A DNA stretch of 19,145 bases, from positions 1 through 19,145 of the forward strand of contig CABSEG010000055.1 in assembly GCA_902476645.1 (NCBI GenBank). The letters are read 5' to 3'. Below the pieces are notes generated by a model. The model saw only the letters and a program-made list of their open reading frames with translations, searched no databases and was not told the DNA's origin. Position numbers and translations under genes: made by a program. Of the stretch, positions 7,901-14,328 are shown piece after piece. Origin of the DNA: an uncultured Lachnospiraceae bacterium. Its GTDB lineage: Bacteria; Bacillota; Clostridia; Lachnospirales; Lachnospiraceae. Positions within the stretch are counted from its first letter, which is position 1. Each line of letters begins with the position of its first letter.

Positions 7901-8387
7901 AACTGAGAAAACCATCAAATATACCAGAAATAATAAGACAATGGCCTTTCTGACGCTGGAGGATTTGGTGGGAACTTTGGAAGTGGTGGTATTTCCGAAG
8001 GACTACGAAAAATACCAGGCCATGTTGGAGACAGACAGGAAAGTCTTCATCCGGGGGCGGGTATCTGCGGAAGAGGAAAGGGCAAGTAAGCTGATCTGCG
8101 AGAGCATTTGGGACTTTGAGGATATTCCCAGGGAACTGTGGATACAGTTTGAAAACAAAACGGAGTTTTTGAATCGGGAGTCAGAGCTTTATGATCTGAT
8201 CCGGTACGCTGAGGGCAAGGATTTCGTGGTGATTTATGTAAAATCTCCAAAATCTGTGAAGCGGCTTTCTGAGAACTGGACCATTCAGATCACAGAAGAT
8301 CTTCTTCGTGATATTACGGCAAAGTTCGGCCGGGATAACGTAAAAGTTGTTGAAAAGTGTATTGAAAATATCGGAAAAATGAATTAG
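4905..8387 (+). CDS. dnaE: DNA polymerase III subunit alpha (DnaE1 type)
   Basis: Replicative C-family polymerase of 1160 residues. It begins with a PHP domain (about 1-270) whose metal-ligand-like residues are present: HLHVH (5-9), D40-H41, E66, H88, C138 and D206/H208. The palm carries PGRGSAAGS (356-364) and the catalytic aspartates in PDIDVDF (D397, D399) and MDFLGLRT (D550). The helix-hairpin-helix region NKRTIESFIKSGALDGLG comes later, and an OB fold lies at about 990-1040. The GTG start at 4905 follows GAGGGA and gives the standard N-terminus; an upstream in-frame ATG at 4851 lies in the protease gene and is rejected. In Clostridia DnaE usually acts beside PolC. It is probably cotranscribed with the methyltransferase and protease genes. 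Confidence 0.97.
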   Translation: MNFTHLHVHTEYSLLDGSNKIKEYVARVKELGMDSAAITDHGVMFGVIDFYREAKAAGIRPILGCEVYVAPNSRFDKESSGREERYYHLVLLAENNRGYSNLMKIVSKGFVEGFYYKPRVDMEVLEQYHEGIIALSACLAGEVPRYLAKGMYEEAKKAALRHQEIFGKDNYFLELQDHGIAQQRLVNQQLLRLSQELDIGLVATNDVHYTYEEDVEAHDILLCIQTGKKLEDEDRMRYEGGQYYVKSPQQMEELFPYAREALENTHKIAMRCQVEIEFGVTKLPKYDVPEGYTSWEYLNKLCFEGLARRYQKVTPELEERLEYELQTIRQMGYVDYFLIVWDFIKYARDHGIMVGPGRGSAAGSLVSYTLNITKLDPIRYQLLFERFLNPERVSMPDIDVDFCFERRQEVIDYVVKKYGKDRVVQIVTFGTMAARGVIRDVGRVMGLPYALVDSIAKLVPNELNITIDKALDMSGEFRKLYQEDPQVKRLIDMSKRLEGLPRHTSMHAAGVVISQKAVDEYVPLSRASDGSITTQFTMTTLEELGLLKMDFLGLRTLTVIQNAVSLAEKSHGIQIDIDHIDYDDPKVFASLGTGKTEGVFQLESAGMKNFMKELKPQNLEDVIAGISLYRPGPMDFIPQYIRGKNHADTITYDCPELVPILESTYGCIVYQEQVMQIVRNLGGYTLGRSDLVRRAMSKKKTAVMEQERKNFVYGNEKEGVPGCIRNGISEKVANKIFDEMTDFAKYAFNKSHAAAYAVVAYQTAYLKYYYPVEFMAALMTSVVDNPSKVAEYILTCRQMGIQILPPDINCGESSFSVDGGNIRYGLSAIKGVGKPVIDAIIQERELRGPFTSLKDFIERLSGKEVNKRTIESFIKSGALDGLGGTRKQLMLVYVQVMDSVNQEKKSSMAGQMSLFDFVGEEEKEAFSVQMPDVGEYEKEQLLAFEKEVLGIYISGHPLEKYEAKWKKNISATTSDFMLDEEMGASRVQDGAKVIVGGMITEKTIKYTRNNKTMAFLTLEDLVGTLEVVVFPKDYEKYQAMLETDRKVFIRGRVSAEEERASKLICESIWDFEDIPRELWIQFENKTEFLNRESELYDLIRYAEGKDFVVIYVKSPKSVKRLSENWTIQITEDLLRDITAKFGRDNVKVVEKCIENIGKMN

Positions 8388-8390
8388 AAT
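8362..8390 (+). promoter_or_regulatory. Promoter candidate for pfkA, overlapping the dnaE stop codon
   Basis: TTGAAA (8362-8367) and TAGAAT (8385-8390) are 17 bp apart, each one base off consensus. The -10 element contains the dnaE stop codon. It predicts a leader of about 50 bases before pfkA. Confidence 0.5.
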
Positions 8391-8449
8391 GGTTAAGACA
8401 AGATAGCATAGAAATGAGAATGACCTTAATTATGTGTGGAGGTAGAAAC

Positions 8450-9424
8450 ATGTCAAACGAAATCAAGACAATTGGAGTGTTAACCAGCGGCGGGGACGCG
8501 CCTGGCATGAATGCGGCTATCCGTGCCGTGGTACGCAGGGCGATTTCCAAGGGAGTTCAGGTAAAAGGGATTTATAAGGGATACAATGGCCTTCTGAACG
8601 AGGAGATCAAAGAGATGACGGCCCGGGACGTATCCGATACGATCTCACGGGGAGGCACGATTCTGTACACCGCACGTTGCGCAGAGTTTCGCACGGAAGA
8701 AGGCCAGAAACGCGGAGCAGAAATTTGCAAAAAACATGGTATTGATGGACTGGTGGTGATAGGAGGAGATGGCTCCTTTGCAGGGGCGCAGAAGCTGGCA
8801 AACCTGGGGATCAATACCATTGGCGTGCCGGGAACCATTGATCTGGATATTGCATGTACAGAGTACACGATAGGGTTTGACACGGCGGTCAATACAGCGA
8901 TGGAAGCCATTGATAAGGTACGCGATACGTCTACCTCCCATGAGCGCTGCAGTATTATTGAGGTAATGGGACGAGGCGCAGGTTACATCGCCCTTTGGTG
9001 CGGGATCGCCAATGGGGCCGAGGATATTTTGATTCCGGAAAAATATGATTACGATGAACAGAAACTGATTAACAATATTATTGCCAACCGTAAGAGGGGA
9101 AAAAAGCACCATATTATCATCAATGCGGAGGGAATCGGACACTCCACCAGTATGGCGCGCAGGATTGAGGCGGCCACAGGAGTGGAGACCAGAGCCACGA
9201 TTTTAGGACACATGCAGAGAGGAGGAAGCCCCACCTGTAAGGATCGGGTTTACGCATCTATGATGGGTTCTTATGCGGTGGATCTTCTTATGGAAGGCAA
9301 AACTAATCGCGTGGTGGGATACAAAAACGGCGAGTACACGGATTTTGACATTAATGAAGCCTTGGCTATGCAAAAGAGTATTTCCGAGTATCAGTTTGAG
9401 GTGAGCAGATCCCTTTCCGTGTAA
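8450..9424 (+). CDS. pfkA: ATP-dependent 6-phosphofructokinase
   Basis: It phosphorylates fructose 6-phosphate to fructose 1,6-bisphosphate, the committed step of glycolysis, as a cytoplasmic homotetramer. The 324-residue length is standard. Visible motifs are the ATP-binding GVLTSGGDAPGMNAAIRAV (9-27), IGGDGSF (104-110), the catalytic loop GTIDLD (128-133, D131 equivalent to E. coli D127), VMGRGAGYIAL (172-182) and LGHMQRGGSP. The usual TIDND is TIDLD here; I recall the same change in other clostridial enzymes, and both aspartates are kept. The ATG at 8450 follows GGAGGT with a 6-base spacer; upstream in-frame ATGs lack a comparable site. It may have its own promoter, and the RNA methyltransferase gene follows after 18 bp. 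Confidence 0.97.
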   Translation: MSNEIKTIGVLTSGGDAPGMNAAIRAVVRRAISKGVQVKGIYKGYNGLLNEEIKEMTARDVSDTISRGGTILYTARCAEFRTEEGQKRGAEICKKHGIDGLVVIGGDGSFAGAQKLANLGINTIGVPGTIDLDIACTEYTIGFDTAVNTAMEAIDKVRDTSTSHERCSIIEVMGRGAGYIALWCGIANGAEDILIPEKYDYDEQKLINNIIANRKRGKKHHIIINAEGIGHSTSMARRIEAATGVETRATILGHMQRGGSPTCKDRVYASMMGSYAVDLLMEGKTNRVVGYKNGEYTDFDINEALAMQKSISEYQFEVSRSLSV

Positions 9425-9442
9425 ACGGATCACAAAAAAGAA

Positions 9443-10222
9443 ATGATAACAAGTACTTCCAATGGAAAGATTAAAAACCTGATCCAGCTTCAAAAAAAAA
9501 GCAAGATGCGAAAAGAGCAGGACGTATTCGTAGTAGAAGGATGGAAAATGTATCAGGAGGCTCCCAGGGAACGGATTTTGCAGACCTTTGTGTCAGAAAC
9601 CTTCTATAAACGTCAAGGCCAGTCTCTTGGAGAGGATGTTCAGGTGGTGGCCGATCATGTATTTGCGGCAATGTCTGATACCAAGACGCCCCAGGGAATT
9701 CTCTGTGTGATCCGGCAGTACCATTATCCTCTGGAGCAGGTTTTGGAGGGGAAAAGACCGCTGGTTCTGGTGCTGGAGAATTTGCAGGATCCTGGGAATC
9801 TGGGCACGATACTTCGCACCGGAGAGGGAGCGGGGGTGACTGGAGTGATTATGAGCCAGGATACAGTGGATTTGTACAATCCCAAAACGATTCGTTCCAC
9901 CATGGGTTCCATTTACCGAATGCCATTTTGTTATGTGCCGGATCTGGGAGCCGTGATGTCACGACTGCGGCAACTGGGAATTATTTCCTATGCGGCCCAT
10001 TTGGGAGGAAGAGACTCTTATGCCAGGCAGGATTATCGTCCGGGGACCGCCTTTTTGATCGGAAATGAGGGAAACGGCTTGACGGATAGGCTGGCCGGGC
10101 AGGCAGATATTCTGGTACGGATCCCCATGTGCGGACAAGTAGAGTCCCTGAACGCCGCCATTGCCTCGGCAGTGTTGATGTATGAAGCTCTTAGGCAGAG
10201 ACAGGAAGTGTCAGAGAGATAG
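9443..10222 (+). CDS. TrmH/SpoU-family RNA 2'-O-ribose methyltransferase (RlmB-like)
   Basis: SPOUT-class enzyme that transfers a methyl group from SAM to ribose in rRNA or tRNA, normally as a dimer with a trefoil knot. The 259 residues include an N-terminal substrate-binding part (about 1-95, with ITSTSNGKIKNLIQLQKKSK). The three SpoU motifs follow: motif 1 ENLQDPGNLGTILRT (112-126, with N113 and R126), motif 2 FLIGNEGNGL (204-213) and motif 3 IPMCGQVESLNAAIASAV (227-244). The exact target base cannot be told. The ATG lies 18 bp after pfkA with only a purine-rich AAAAAAGAA upstream, so coupling with pfkA is likely. A terminator candidate overlaps its last codons. Confidence 0.92.
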   Translation: MITSTSNGKIKNLIQLQKKSKMRKEQDVFVVEGWKMYQEAPRERILQTFVSETFYKRQGQSLGEDVQVVADHVFAAMSDTKTPQGILCVIRQYHYPLEQVLEGKRPLVLVLENLQDPGNLGTILRTGEGAGVTGVIMSQDTVDLYNPKTIRSTMGSIYRMPFCYVPDLGAVMSRLRQLGIISYAAHLGGRDSYARQDYRPGTAFLIGNEGNGLTDRLAGQADILVRIPMCGQVESLNAAIASAVLMYEALRQRQEVSER

Positions 10223-10249
10223 AACGCTCGGCACAGCCTGTCTTTTTTT
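10199..10249 (+). terminator. Terminator candidate after the TrmH-family gene
   Basis: AGACAGG (10199-10205) pairs with CCTGTCT (10237-10243), followed by a seven-T run (10243-10249). The loop is long (31 bases) with possible GTG/CAC inner pairing, and the left arm lies within the last codons of the gene. The T run is convincing; the hairpin is less so. Confidence 0.5.
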
Positions 10250-10266
10250 GTGGACGATATTTAGGG

Positions 10267-10295
10267 TTGACAAGAAAGTGTAAATGTTATAAAAT
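10267..10295 (+). promoter_or_regulatory. Promoter of the cell-wall hydrolase gene
   Basis: A perfect -35 TTGACA (10267-10272) is followed after 17 bp by TAAAAT (10290-10295), one base off the consensus -10. It sits just after the preceding T run and predicts a leader of about 80 bases. That leader is AT-rich and carries three TAACA direct repeats at 10303, 10312 and 10323. Confidence 0.65.
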
Positions 10296-10380
10296 ACATC
10301 CGTAACAAAATTAACAGAAATGTAACAATTGTAATGAAATGGTAGCAAATATCAAAACAGCAATTGTTCAGGAGGGTATT

Positions 10381-11574
10381 ATGAAGAGCAGAATGAAAAC
10401 TGTAATCGGATGTACGGCTTCTGTGATGACACTTTCCATGTTCGCATCCATGGCAGTTCTGGCCGAGGGTTCCAGCGGCATAGAAGATAGCGTATGGAGC
10501 TATCGGGCTGTGGCAAATGTGACAACCCAAGTGAATATCCGCGCCTATGCATCTACAGACAGCGCTATCATTGGTTACCTGCCAAAGGCCGGGGCCGCAG
10601 ACGTGATTGAGAGGGGAGAAGAATGGTCCCATGTCATCTCCAATGGAGTGGAAGGCTACATCAAAAATGAGTATTTGGCCTTCGGGGAGGAGGCCCGGAA
10701 CTTGGCAGAGGTATATGGAACCTCCGGCGTAAAGACAAACTGGGATGATGTTCGCATTTTTTCCGCGCCCAGCGCTGCAGCACAAATTTTAGAGACGGCA
10801 TCTGCGGGAGCATCCTACGAAATCATCAGCGATAATGGAGATTGGATCTCGGTTCAGCTGGATGACTCCAGGATGGCTTATGTTCCGGCTGAGGATGTGG
10901 AAAAAACCATTCTTTTAGACAGGGCGATTCCGGTGGCTACCGGAGAGCAAACGTCCACGGAGCAGACATCCGCTTCCTCTTTTCAGGAAGAGACAGAAGT
11001 TACATATGGTCAGACTCAGATGACAGAAAACGGAGCAGATACACAAACCGAGGCTGCACAAGAGGAAGTTTCCAACGGGGAAGGCTATGGACAGGTGCAG
11101 GAGAGCTATGAAGAGGCGGCACAGGAGACGGAAGCATCTCAGGCAGAGGCGCCTCAGACCGAGGCTTCCACAGGGCAGACGGAGACTCCGGCTACAGAGA
11201 CAGTACAGGAAGAGCCCAGTGAGGAAACGGTGACCACTGCAAGTTCAGATGATGTATCTCTGCTGGCGGCTTTGATTTACTGCGAGGCCGGAAATCAGAG
11301 CCGGGACGGTAAAGTCGCCGTAGGAGCTGTGGTGATGCACCGGGTGGCCAGCGGTTCTTTCGCAAATACCATCCGCGGGGTTATCTATCAGAGCGGCCAG
11401 TTTACGCCAGCTTACAGCGGCGCTTTGGACAGTGCGCTGGCAAATGGCGTACCCAGCGAGTGCTATGAGGCTGCCCAAGCAGCTTTAAATGGAGAAGATC
11501 CCGTTCCGGGGGCCCTGTATTTTAACACGGGTTCCGGGAGAGGTGTTAAGATCGGCGATCATCAGTTTTATTAA
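10381..11574 (+). CDS. Secreted SH3-domain cell-wall hydrolase (SleB/Hydrolase_2 type)
   Basis: The 397-residue product has a signal peptide (basic start, hydrophobic core, likely cleavage after VLA at about residue 28). Two SH3b-like domains follow at about 45-100 and 112-180, then a low-complexity Thr/Glu/Gln/Ala-rich linker at about 185-288. The C-terminal catalytic domain spans 292-397 and resembles the SleB/CwlJ peptidoglycan lytic family. Its likely catalytic glutamate is E302 in LIYCEAGNQ, and the closing KIGDHQFY is also conserved. It probably cleaves peptidoglycan outside the cell, with the SH3 domains binding the wall. The ATG at 10381 has an ideal AGGAGGG; an upstream in-frame ATG at 10339 lacks one and would spoil the signal peptide. 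It is monocistronic, between its own promoter and a strong terminator. Whether it acts in spores or in growing cells cannot be told. Confidence 0.92.
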   Translation: MKSRMKTVIGCTASVMTLSMFASMAVLAEGSSGIEDSVWSYRAVANVTTQVNIRAYASTDSAIIGYLPKAGAADVIERGEEWSHVISNGVEGYIKNEYLAFGEEARNLAEVYGTSGVKTNWDDVRIFSAPSAAAQILETASAGASYEIISDNGDWISVQLDDSRMAYVPAEDVEKTILLDRAIPVATGEQTSTEQTSASSFQEETEVTYGQTQMTENGADTQTEAAQEEVSNGEGYGQVQESYEEAAQETEASQAEAPQTEASTGQTETPATETVQEEPSEETVTTASSDDVSLLAALIYCEAGNQSRDGKVAVGAVVMHRVASGSFANTIRGVIYQSGQFTPAYSGALDSALANGVPSECYEAAQAALNGEDPVPGALYFNTGSGRGVKIGDHQFY

Positions 11575-11591
11575 AATCAGGAACAGAACAG

Positions 11592-11634
11592 ACAGAGAGC
11601 GTATCATACCTGCTATGATAGGCTCTCTGTTTTT
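11592..11634 (+). terminator. Strong intrinsic terminator after the hydrolase gene
   Basis: ACAGAGAGC (11592-11600) pairs with GCTCTCTGT (11622-11630) and TATCATA (11602-11608) with TATGATA (11614-11620), separated by one G-G mismatch. The loop is CCTGC, and a T run follows at 11630-11634. Confidence 0.88.
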
Positions 11635-11639
11635 CCTTT

Positions 11640-11718
11640 CTGAAAAAATACGAATCAAGAGACGAGGAAGGGGGAAGCTTAACAAAAAGGTAAGATTTGT
11701 ATGATCGTATTTTTGCAG
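11640..11718. repeat. Long-spaced inverted repeat upstream of nfeD
   Basis: CTGAAAAAATACGA (11640-11653) and TCGTATTTTTGCAG (11705-11718) are inverted copies matching at 13 of 14 positions, separated by 51 bp. They lie in the 137-bp gap between the hydrolase terminator and the nfeD start. They could be two operator half-sites or a long stem in the leader RNA. No clear promoter was found in this gap: TTAACA (11679-11684) with TATGAT (11700-11705) has only 15-bp spacing. Confidence 0.5.
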
Positions 11719-11771
11719 AAAACATAGTAAGATATGCATAACCATTCCCAATCAACAAAGGAGGCGAGGCT

Positions 11772-12215
11772 ATGGAGATGGAATCTGTCGGGTGGCTGAT
11801 CCTGTTGGTGGTCCTGATTGTGATCGAGCTGGCCACCATGGGCCTTACGACCATTTGGTTTGCCGGAGGAGCTGTGGTAGGGTTTGTGGCATCCATTTTA
11901 GGAGCCAATATCTGGGTTCAGGCAGTGCTGTTTTTTGCGGTATCTATTCTGCTTTTGATTTTTACGAGACCCTTTGCAGCCCGGTATATCAACAGGGATC
12001 ATGTGAAGACGAATGTGGATAGCCTGATCGGCAGGAAAGCTGTGGTAACTCAGGAAATTGATAATCTGATGGAACATGGGGAGGTTCGTCTGGAAGGGAA
12101 AGACTGGATGGCCAGAGCCGCAAATGGCGGTAAAAAAATTGCGGCAGGAACAGTGGTTGAGGTTGTGCGAATAACCGGAGTGAAACTGATTGTAAAGGAA
12201 GAGGAGGGACAGTGA
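11772..12215 (+). CDS. NfeD-family membrane protein (short form)
   Basis: The 147-residue protein has two or three hydrophobic segments (about 6-24, 26-44 and 48-66) and a soluble C-terminal OB-fold domain (about 85-143, starting LIGRKAVVTQEIDN and ending GVKLIVK). This is the short NfeD architecture without the ClpP-like protease domain, like YuaF of Bacillus. Such proteins are encoded next to SPFH/flotillin-type proteins and are thought to act with them in membrane organisation. The ATG follows AAAGGAGG with a 7-base spacer. The stop codon overlaps the next start as TGATG, indicating tight translational coupling. It is the first gene of a two-gene operon. Confidence 0.9.
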   Translation: MEMESVGWLILLVVLIVIELATMGLTTIWFAGGAVVGFVASILGANIWVQAVLFFAVSILLLIFTRPFAARYINRDHVKTNVDSLIGRKAVVTQEIDNLMEHGEVRLEGKDWMARAANGGKKIAAGTVVEVVRITGVKLIVKEEEGQ

Positions 12216-13150
12216 TGGGAGTTATGATTGCACCGGTCTTGTTGGCCATATTAGTGATTGTTGTGTTATTGATTTTAGTATCCTGTATTCGAATTGTACC
12301 CCAGGCTACGGCGTTGGTGGTGGAGAGACTGGGAGGATATCGGGCAACCTGGTCGGTGGGACTTCATTTGAAAGCGCCTTTTATTGACCGGGTTGCCAAG
12401 AAGGTAATTTTGAAGGAACAGGTGGTGGACTTTCCGCCGCAGCCTGTGATTACGAAAGATAATGTCACCATGCAGATCGACACGGTAGTTTTCTTTCAAA
12501 TTACAGATCCGAAGCTGTATGCCTACGGAGTGGTGAATCCCATCATGGCCATCGAAAATCTCACTGCCACCACTTTAAGAAATATCATCGGGGATTTAGA
12601 ACTGGATGAAACCCTGACCTCCCGAGAGACCATCAACACAAAGATGAGGGCTTCTCTGGATGTGGCCACAGATCCCTGGGGTATTAAAGTAAACCGGGTA
12701 GAGCTGAAAAATATTATCCCGCCGGCAGCCATCCAGGATGCTATGGAAAAGCAGATGAAGGCGGAACGGGAACGAAGAGAGGCTATTTTGCGGGCAGAGG
12801 GAGAAAAGAAGTCTACCGTCCTGGTGGCAGAGGGTAAGAAAGAGTCCGCCATCTTGGATGCGGAGGCGGAAAAACAGGCGGCCATCTTAAGGGCAGAAGC
12901 GGAGAAAGAGAGAAGAATCCGGGAAGCGGAAGGAGAGGCTACCGCAATCCTGAAGGTACAGCAGGCAAACGCTGACGGTCTGCGCTTTTTAAAGGAGGCG
13001 GGAGCAGACCAGTCTGTGCTGGCCTTAAAGAGCTTAGAGGCTCTGGCAAAGGTGGCGGATGGAAAGGCCACTAAGATTATCATTCCGTCCGAGATCCAAA
13101 ATGTGGCCGGATTGGTGAAGTCCATCACAGAGGTTGGAACAGATGTGTAA
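12215..13150 (+). CDS. SPFH/band 7 (stomatin-like) membrane protein
   Basis: A 311-residue stomatin/prohibitin family protein, QmcA-like. An N-terminal membrane segment (about 2-25) precedes the SPFH domain (about 26-190, with ALVVERLGGYRATWSVGLHL and TKDNVTMQIDTVVFFQI). A charged Ala/Glu/Lys-rich coiled coil follows (about 185-255), built from repeated ILRAEAEK-like units, and the tail includes KIIIPSEIQNVAG. These proteins form large rings at the membrane. The ATG at 12215 shares a base with the nfeD stop codon and has GGAGGGA upstream; an in-frame GTG at 12212 is one codon earlier and less likely. The pairing with NfeD is the classic partner arrangement. A strong terminator follows six bases after the stop. 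Confidence 0.92.
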   Translation: MGVMIAPVLLAILVIVVLLILVSCIRIVPQATALVVERLGGYRATWSVGLHLKAPFIDRVAKKVILKEQVVDFPPQPVITKDNVTMQIDTVVFFQITDPKLYAYGVVNPIMAIENLTATTLRNIIGDLELDETLTSRETINTKMRASLDVATDPWGIKVNRVELKNIIPPAAIQDAMEKQMKAERERREAILRAEGEKKSTVLVAEGKKESAILDAEAEKQAAILRAEAEKERRIREAEGEATAILKVQQANADGLRFLKEAGADQSVLALKSLEALAKVADGKATKIIIPSEIQNVAGLVKSITEVGTDV

Positions 13151-13155
13151 TGAAT

Positions 13156-13194
13156 ATACAGAGAAGCTGCGAAAGCGGTTTCTCTGTATTTTTT
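13156..13194 (+). terminator. Strong intrinsic terminator after the SPFH gene
   Basis: A 15-bp stem, ATACAGAGAAGCTGC (13156-13170) with GCGGTTTCTCTGTAT (13175-13189), including two G-U pairs, is closed by a GAAA tetraloop and followed by six Ts (13189-13194). Confidence 0.92.
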
Positions 13195-13216
13195 GTATGG
13201 CAAATGTTGCCGTCAC

Positions 13217-13230
13217 GGAAAGCGCTTTCG
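13217..13230. promoter_or_regulatory. cre-like palindrome upstream of argF
   Basis: Positions 13218-13229 are a perfect 12-bp palindrome, GAAAGCGCTTTC. Over 14 bases (13217-13230) it fits the CcpA catabolite-responsive element TGWAARCGYTWNCW at 12 positions, failing only at the outermost base on each side. It ends about 21 bp before the argF -35 hexamer, a position where CcpA or another LacI-family regulator could act. Confidence 0.42.
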
Positions 13231-13250
13231 GGCAATTCCGGTGATTGTTC

Positions 13251-13268
13251 GTTGAATAAAACGTCAAT
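13251..13268. promoter_or_regulatory. ARG-box-like site over the argF -35 region
   Basis: GTTGAATAAAACGTCAAT matches the Bacillus ArgR/AhrC box (CATGAATAAAAATTCAAG, as I recall it) at 13 of 18 positions and keeps the TTGA/TCAA dyad. It covers the -35 hexamer and part of the spacer, so bound ArgR would block RNA polymerase. Only one box is visible; ArgR sites often occur in pairs. Confidence 0.42.
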
Positions 13269-13280
13269 ACGTGGTATCAT
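13252..13280 (+). promoter_or_regulatory. Promoter of the argF operon
   Basis: TTGAAT (13252-13257) and TATCAT (13275-13280) are 17 bp apart, with a TGn extended -10 element (13272-13274). It follows the SPFH terminator and predicts a leader of about 50 bases before argF. Confidence 0.7.
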
Positions 13281-13336
13281 GGAAAGCAAAAGCGGTGAGG
13301 CAGGCAAGCGAATAGAATTTGCAAGGAGGATGAACA

Positions 13337-14326
13337 ATGAACCTGAAAGGACGTAATTTTTTAACACTCAAGGATTATACGGCGGAAGAGATTACTTATC
13401 TGCTGGATCTTGCTGCGCAGTTGAAAGAAAAAAAGAAAAAGGGCATTCCCGTGGACATGCTCCGGGGGAAAAATGTGGCCTTGATCTTTGAGAAGACCAG
13501 CACCAGGACAAGATGCTCCTTTGAGGTTGCGGCTCATGATCTTGGTATGGGAACCACTTATCTGGATCCCAGCGGATCTCAGATCGGTAAAAAAGAAAGC
13601 ATAGCGGACACGGCCAGGGTGTTGGGAAGAATGTACGACGGTATCGAGTATCGAGGCTATGGTCAAGAGATTGTAGAGGAACTGGGCAGATATGCCGGCG
13701 TGCCGGTTTGGAACGGGCTGACCAATGAATTTCATCCCACACAGATGCTGGCAGACTTACTGACAATTCGGGAACATTTCGGAAGTCTCAAGGGCAGAAA
13801 ACTGGTATACATGGGCGACGCCCGCTACAATATGGGCAATTCTCTGATGATCGCATGTAGTAAAATGGGGATGCATTTTACTGCTTGTGCGCCTGAAAAG
13901 TATTTCCCCGATAAGGATTTGGTAGGTTTGTGCAAAGAATATGCCTTAGCATCCGGAGGAAGCGTCACCTTGACAGAGCATGTGCAGGAAGGCACCAGGG
14001 AAGCCGACGTGATCTATACGGATGTCTGGGTTTCCATGGGAGAGCCAGACGAAGTATGGGAGGAGCGCATCCGTGATCTGACTCCCTATAAGGTGACGGC
14101 AGAAGTGATGAAAAATGCGGGGGAGAAGGCCATCTTTTTACACTGCCTTCCTGCCTTCCATGACTTAAAGACAAAAATCGGCAAGGAAATGGGAGAGCGG
14201 TTCGGCATCACGGATATGGAAGTGACCGATGAAGTGTTTGAGTCTGCCCAGTCTAAGGTCTTTGAAGAGGCAGAAAACCGGATGCATACCATCAAGGCCG
14301 TGATGGCAGCTACGCTGGGAGCGTAA
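13337..14326 (+). CDS. argF: Ornithine carbamoyltransferase
   Basis: It catalyses carbamoyl phosphate plus L-ornithine to citrulline in arginine synthesis, or the reverse in arginine breakdown; cytoplasmic trimer. The 329 residues carry the carbamoyl phosphate motif STRTR (55-59), HPTQ (133-136), the ornithine-loop SMG region (233-235) and the catalytic HCLPAFHD (269-276, C270). The ATG has AAGGAGG seven bases upstream. No other arginine gene is nearby, so context does not decide between the biosynthetic ArgF and catabolic ArcB roles. The ARG-box-like site on its promoter favours arginine-repressed biosynthesis. It is first in a compact operon with a small membrane protein, birA, a small unknown protein and dusB. 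Confidence 0.96.
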   Translation: MNLKGRNFLTLKDYTAEEITYLLDLAAQLKEKKKKGIPVDMLRGKNVALIFEKTSTRTRCSFEVAAHDLGMGTTYLDPSGSQIGKKESIADTARVLGRMYDGIEYRGYGQEIVEELGRYAGVPVWNGLTNEFHPTQMLADLLTIREHFGSLKGRKLVYMGDARYNMGNSLMIACSKMGMHFTACAPEKYFPDKDLVGLCKEYALASGGSVTLTEHVQEGTREADVIYTDVWVSMGEPDEVWEERIRDLTPYKVTAEVMKNAGEKAIFLHCLPAFHDLKTKIGKEMGERFGITDMEVTDEVFESAQSKVFEEAENRMHTIKAVMAATLGA

Positions 14327-14328
14327 GT

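Noticed and set aside
9421..9445. Terminator between pfkA and the TrmH-family gene
   Set aside because: The 18-bp gap has an A-rich tract but no hairpin.
12523..13203. 226-codon antisense frame opposite the SPFH gene
   Set aside because: The Ser/Ala/Phe-rich translation is what the complement of an Ala/Glu/Lys-rich coiled coil gives; no start signal is present.
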